64,000 bases of DNA, from positions 7,623,744 to 7,687,743 of the forward strand of contig NC_044288.2 of the NCBI RefSeq assembly GCF_004027225.2. Reading direction: 5' to 3'. The notes beneath the pieces are model-generated. The model saw nothing but the letters and a program-made list of their open reading frames with translations, searched no databases and was not told the DNA's origin. Both the position numbers and the translations under genes were made by a program. This DNA is from Strigops habroptila. Taxonomy: Eukaryota; Chordata; Aves; Psittaciformes; Psittacidae. Shown piece after piece: positions 62,761 through 64,000 of this stretch (positions are counted from its first letter, which is position 1; every line of letters begins with the position of its first letter).

Positions 62761-64000
62761 GCAGGTCTGAAACCTGAAGTTCTTAAAAAAAACCCGAAAA
62801 ACCTGCCGCTGGATTTAAAGTTTCCGAGAGCTCCACGAGGCTCAGTGACTGCAGACCGGGGGCCGGAGGGGCCGCTCTCCCGGGTCCCTGACATACCGCC
62901 GCCAACCGGACCCTGCACTGGAGGGGGGGCGGCGCTGGCCGGGGCCCGGGCGGAGCGGTGACGGGCTGGGGAGGTGCTGCCCGCCGGGGCCGCCCGGAGC
63001 GGAGGGGACGGGGCGGCGGCTGCCGGCGGCGCCGAGGAGGGCTCCGGGAGGCAGCACCACGGACAGCACCGGGGGCTCCGGCCACCGCGGCGGCGGCACG
63101 GCCACCGCGGACAGCGCCAGGGGATGCGCGGGGCCGCGGTGTGTCCGCCCCGGGGCGCGCAGCGGGGAAGGGGCGCGGGGTCCCCGCGCTGCGGGAGGAG
63201 CGAGCTGGCAAAGCGGCCTCCTGCCGGCGCTGCGCTGGCTGTGGCAAAGCTGCAAGCCCTGATTTATGATAAAAAATTTAAAGGAAATCATTTATATTTC
63301 AGAGGGCCTAAATAGCTGCATGAAAGTTTTATCTAAAGTGGCACCATATTTATAGGCAGTCCTGCTGGGTTGGAAGTAATTAATAGAGGGATAAATTTCA
63401 GGCCTTTGTTTTGTTTTGTTTTGAATCCTTCCTCTCTCCAGTGCTGTCTGGTTAACACAGATAAAGAGGAGGATGCAAATGTGAAGCTGGGGGTAAAGCT
63501 GGAGGTAGCGCCCGTTGCTCAGAGCACGTCTCCCAGCCCTGGCTCCAGGATCATTTGCACTGGGCTGGCATCTTTTTTCCATCTCTCCGTTGTTGCTTCC
63601 TTCCCTTTCAAGCAAGGAGGAGACGGAGACCTGGCACGGTCCTTCCCCATTCCCGAGTGCTGTCCTGAGGCTGTGCTGCAGCTGAGCATCACCCCTTGGG
63701 TGTGGAGCTCGGGTTGGGGTCCCGGGTCTGAGCACTTGTCTGTCACAGCCCACCCGGACACACTCCCCGCTGCCTATTCCAAGCACAGGCTTTTCCTTCC
63801 CTCCTGATGGCAGCTGCTTTGAATGAAACCAGGCTGGGTAATGGAGCTGCCGAGCTCCCTGTAATTAAAGCTGTAAAATATTGATGTTCCTGGCCCTGTC
63901 TACTGCCGTTACACCTCACAACCAGGGGAGAGGAGTCCAAAGGATAAACAATAACAAGTTAAAAGAGCTCGGGTGGTTTGCCATCAGAAACTATCTGCAG
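62761..64000. other. Distal upstream flank of POU4F3
   Basis: GC-rich to about 63230, then an AT-rich island at 63235-63420 and mixed sequence to the window edge. No exon was recognised. By synteny RBM27 would be expected further right, outside the window. Confidence 0.5.

Overview
This window is vertebrate, almost certainly avian, genomic DNA. The reasons are intron-split genes with high identity to vertebrate families, short CR1 LINE 3' ends ending in the bird-type ATTCTATGATTCT tail, compact intergenic spacing, and very GC-rich CpG-island promoters. The gene order PPP2R2B - TCERG1 - POU4F3 matches the block I know from human 5q32, with all three genes in the mirrored relative orientation. 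There are no bacterial operons, CRISPR arrays or phage. I found no complete transposon and no tRNA or rRNA gene.

Layout: (1) 1-15.9 kb, plus strand: the last six coding exons and the 3' UTR of PPP2R2B, the brain-enriched B55-beta regulatory subunit of protein phosphatase 2A. The first exon in the window carries small indels that break its frame. The intron at 8307-9963 has U12-type (minor spliceosome) splice signals. (2) 15.9-18.0 kb: a short convergent intergenic gap with no GPR151-like reading frame. (3) 18.0-49.7 kb, minus strand: all of TCERG1 (CA150), 21 coding exons that join in frame into 1020 codons with three WW and six FF domains. The Gln-Ala repeat is very short. (4) 49.6-50.6 kb: the CpG-island promoter of TCERG1, with nine CCAAT boxes arranged divergently around a TCACGTGA E-box. 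(5) 50.6-60.2 kb: intergenic DNA with minisatellites and AT-rich islands that may be regulatory elements. (6) 60.2-61.8 kb, minus strand: POU4F3 (Brn-3c), two coding exons, 327 codons, with a GC-driven protein sequence including a His10 run. (7) 61.8-64 kb: upstream flank of POU4F3, with a 16-unit pentamer repeat and an AT-rich island.

The three genes do not form a pathway. PPP2R2B directs a Ser/Thr phosphatase, TCERG1 couples RNA polymerase II elongation to splicing, and POU4F3 is a hair-cell and sensory-neuron transcription factor. They sit together because of old synteny. Exon boundaries were set by hand from splice sites, reading phase and recalled family protein sequences; no database search or alignment was run. 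Calls of possible regulatory elements rest on base composition and motif content only.
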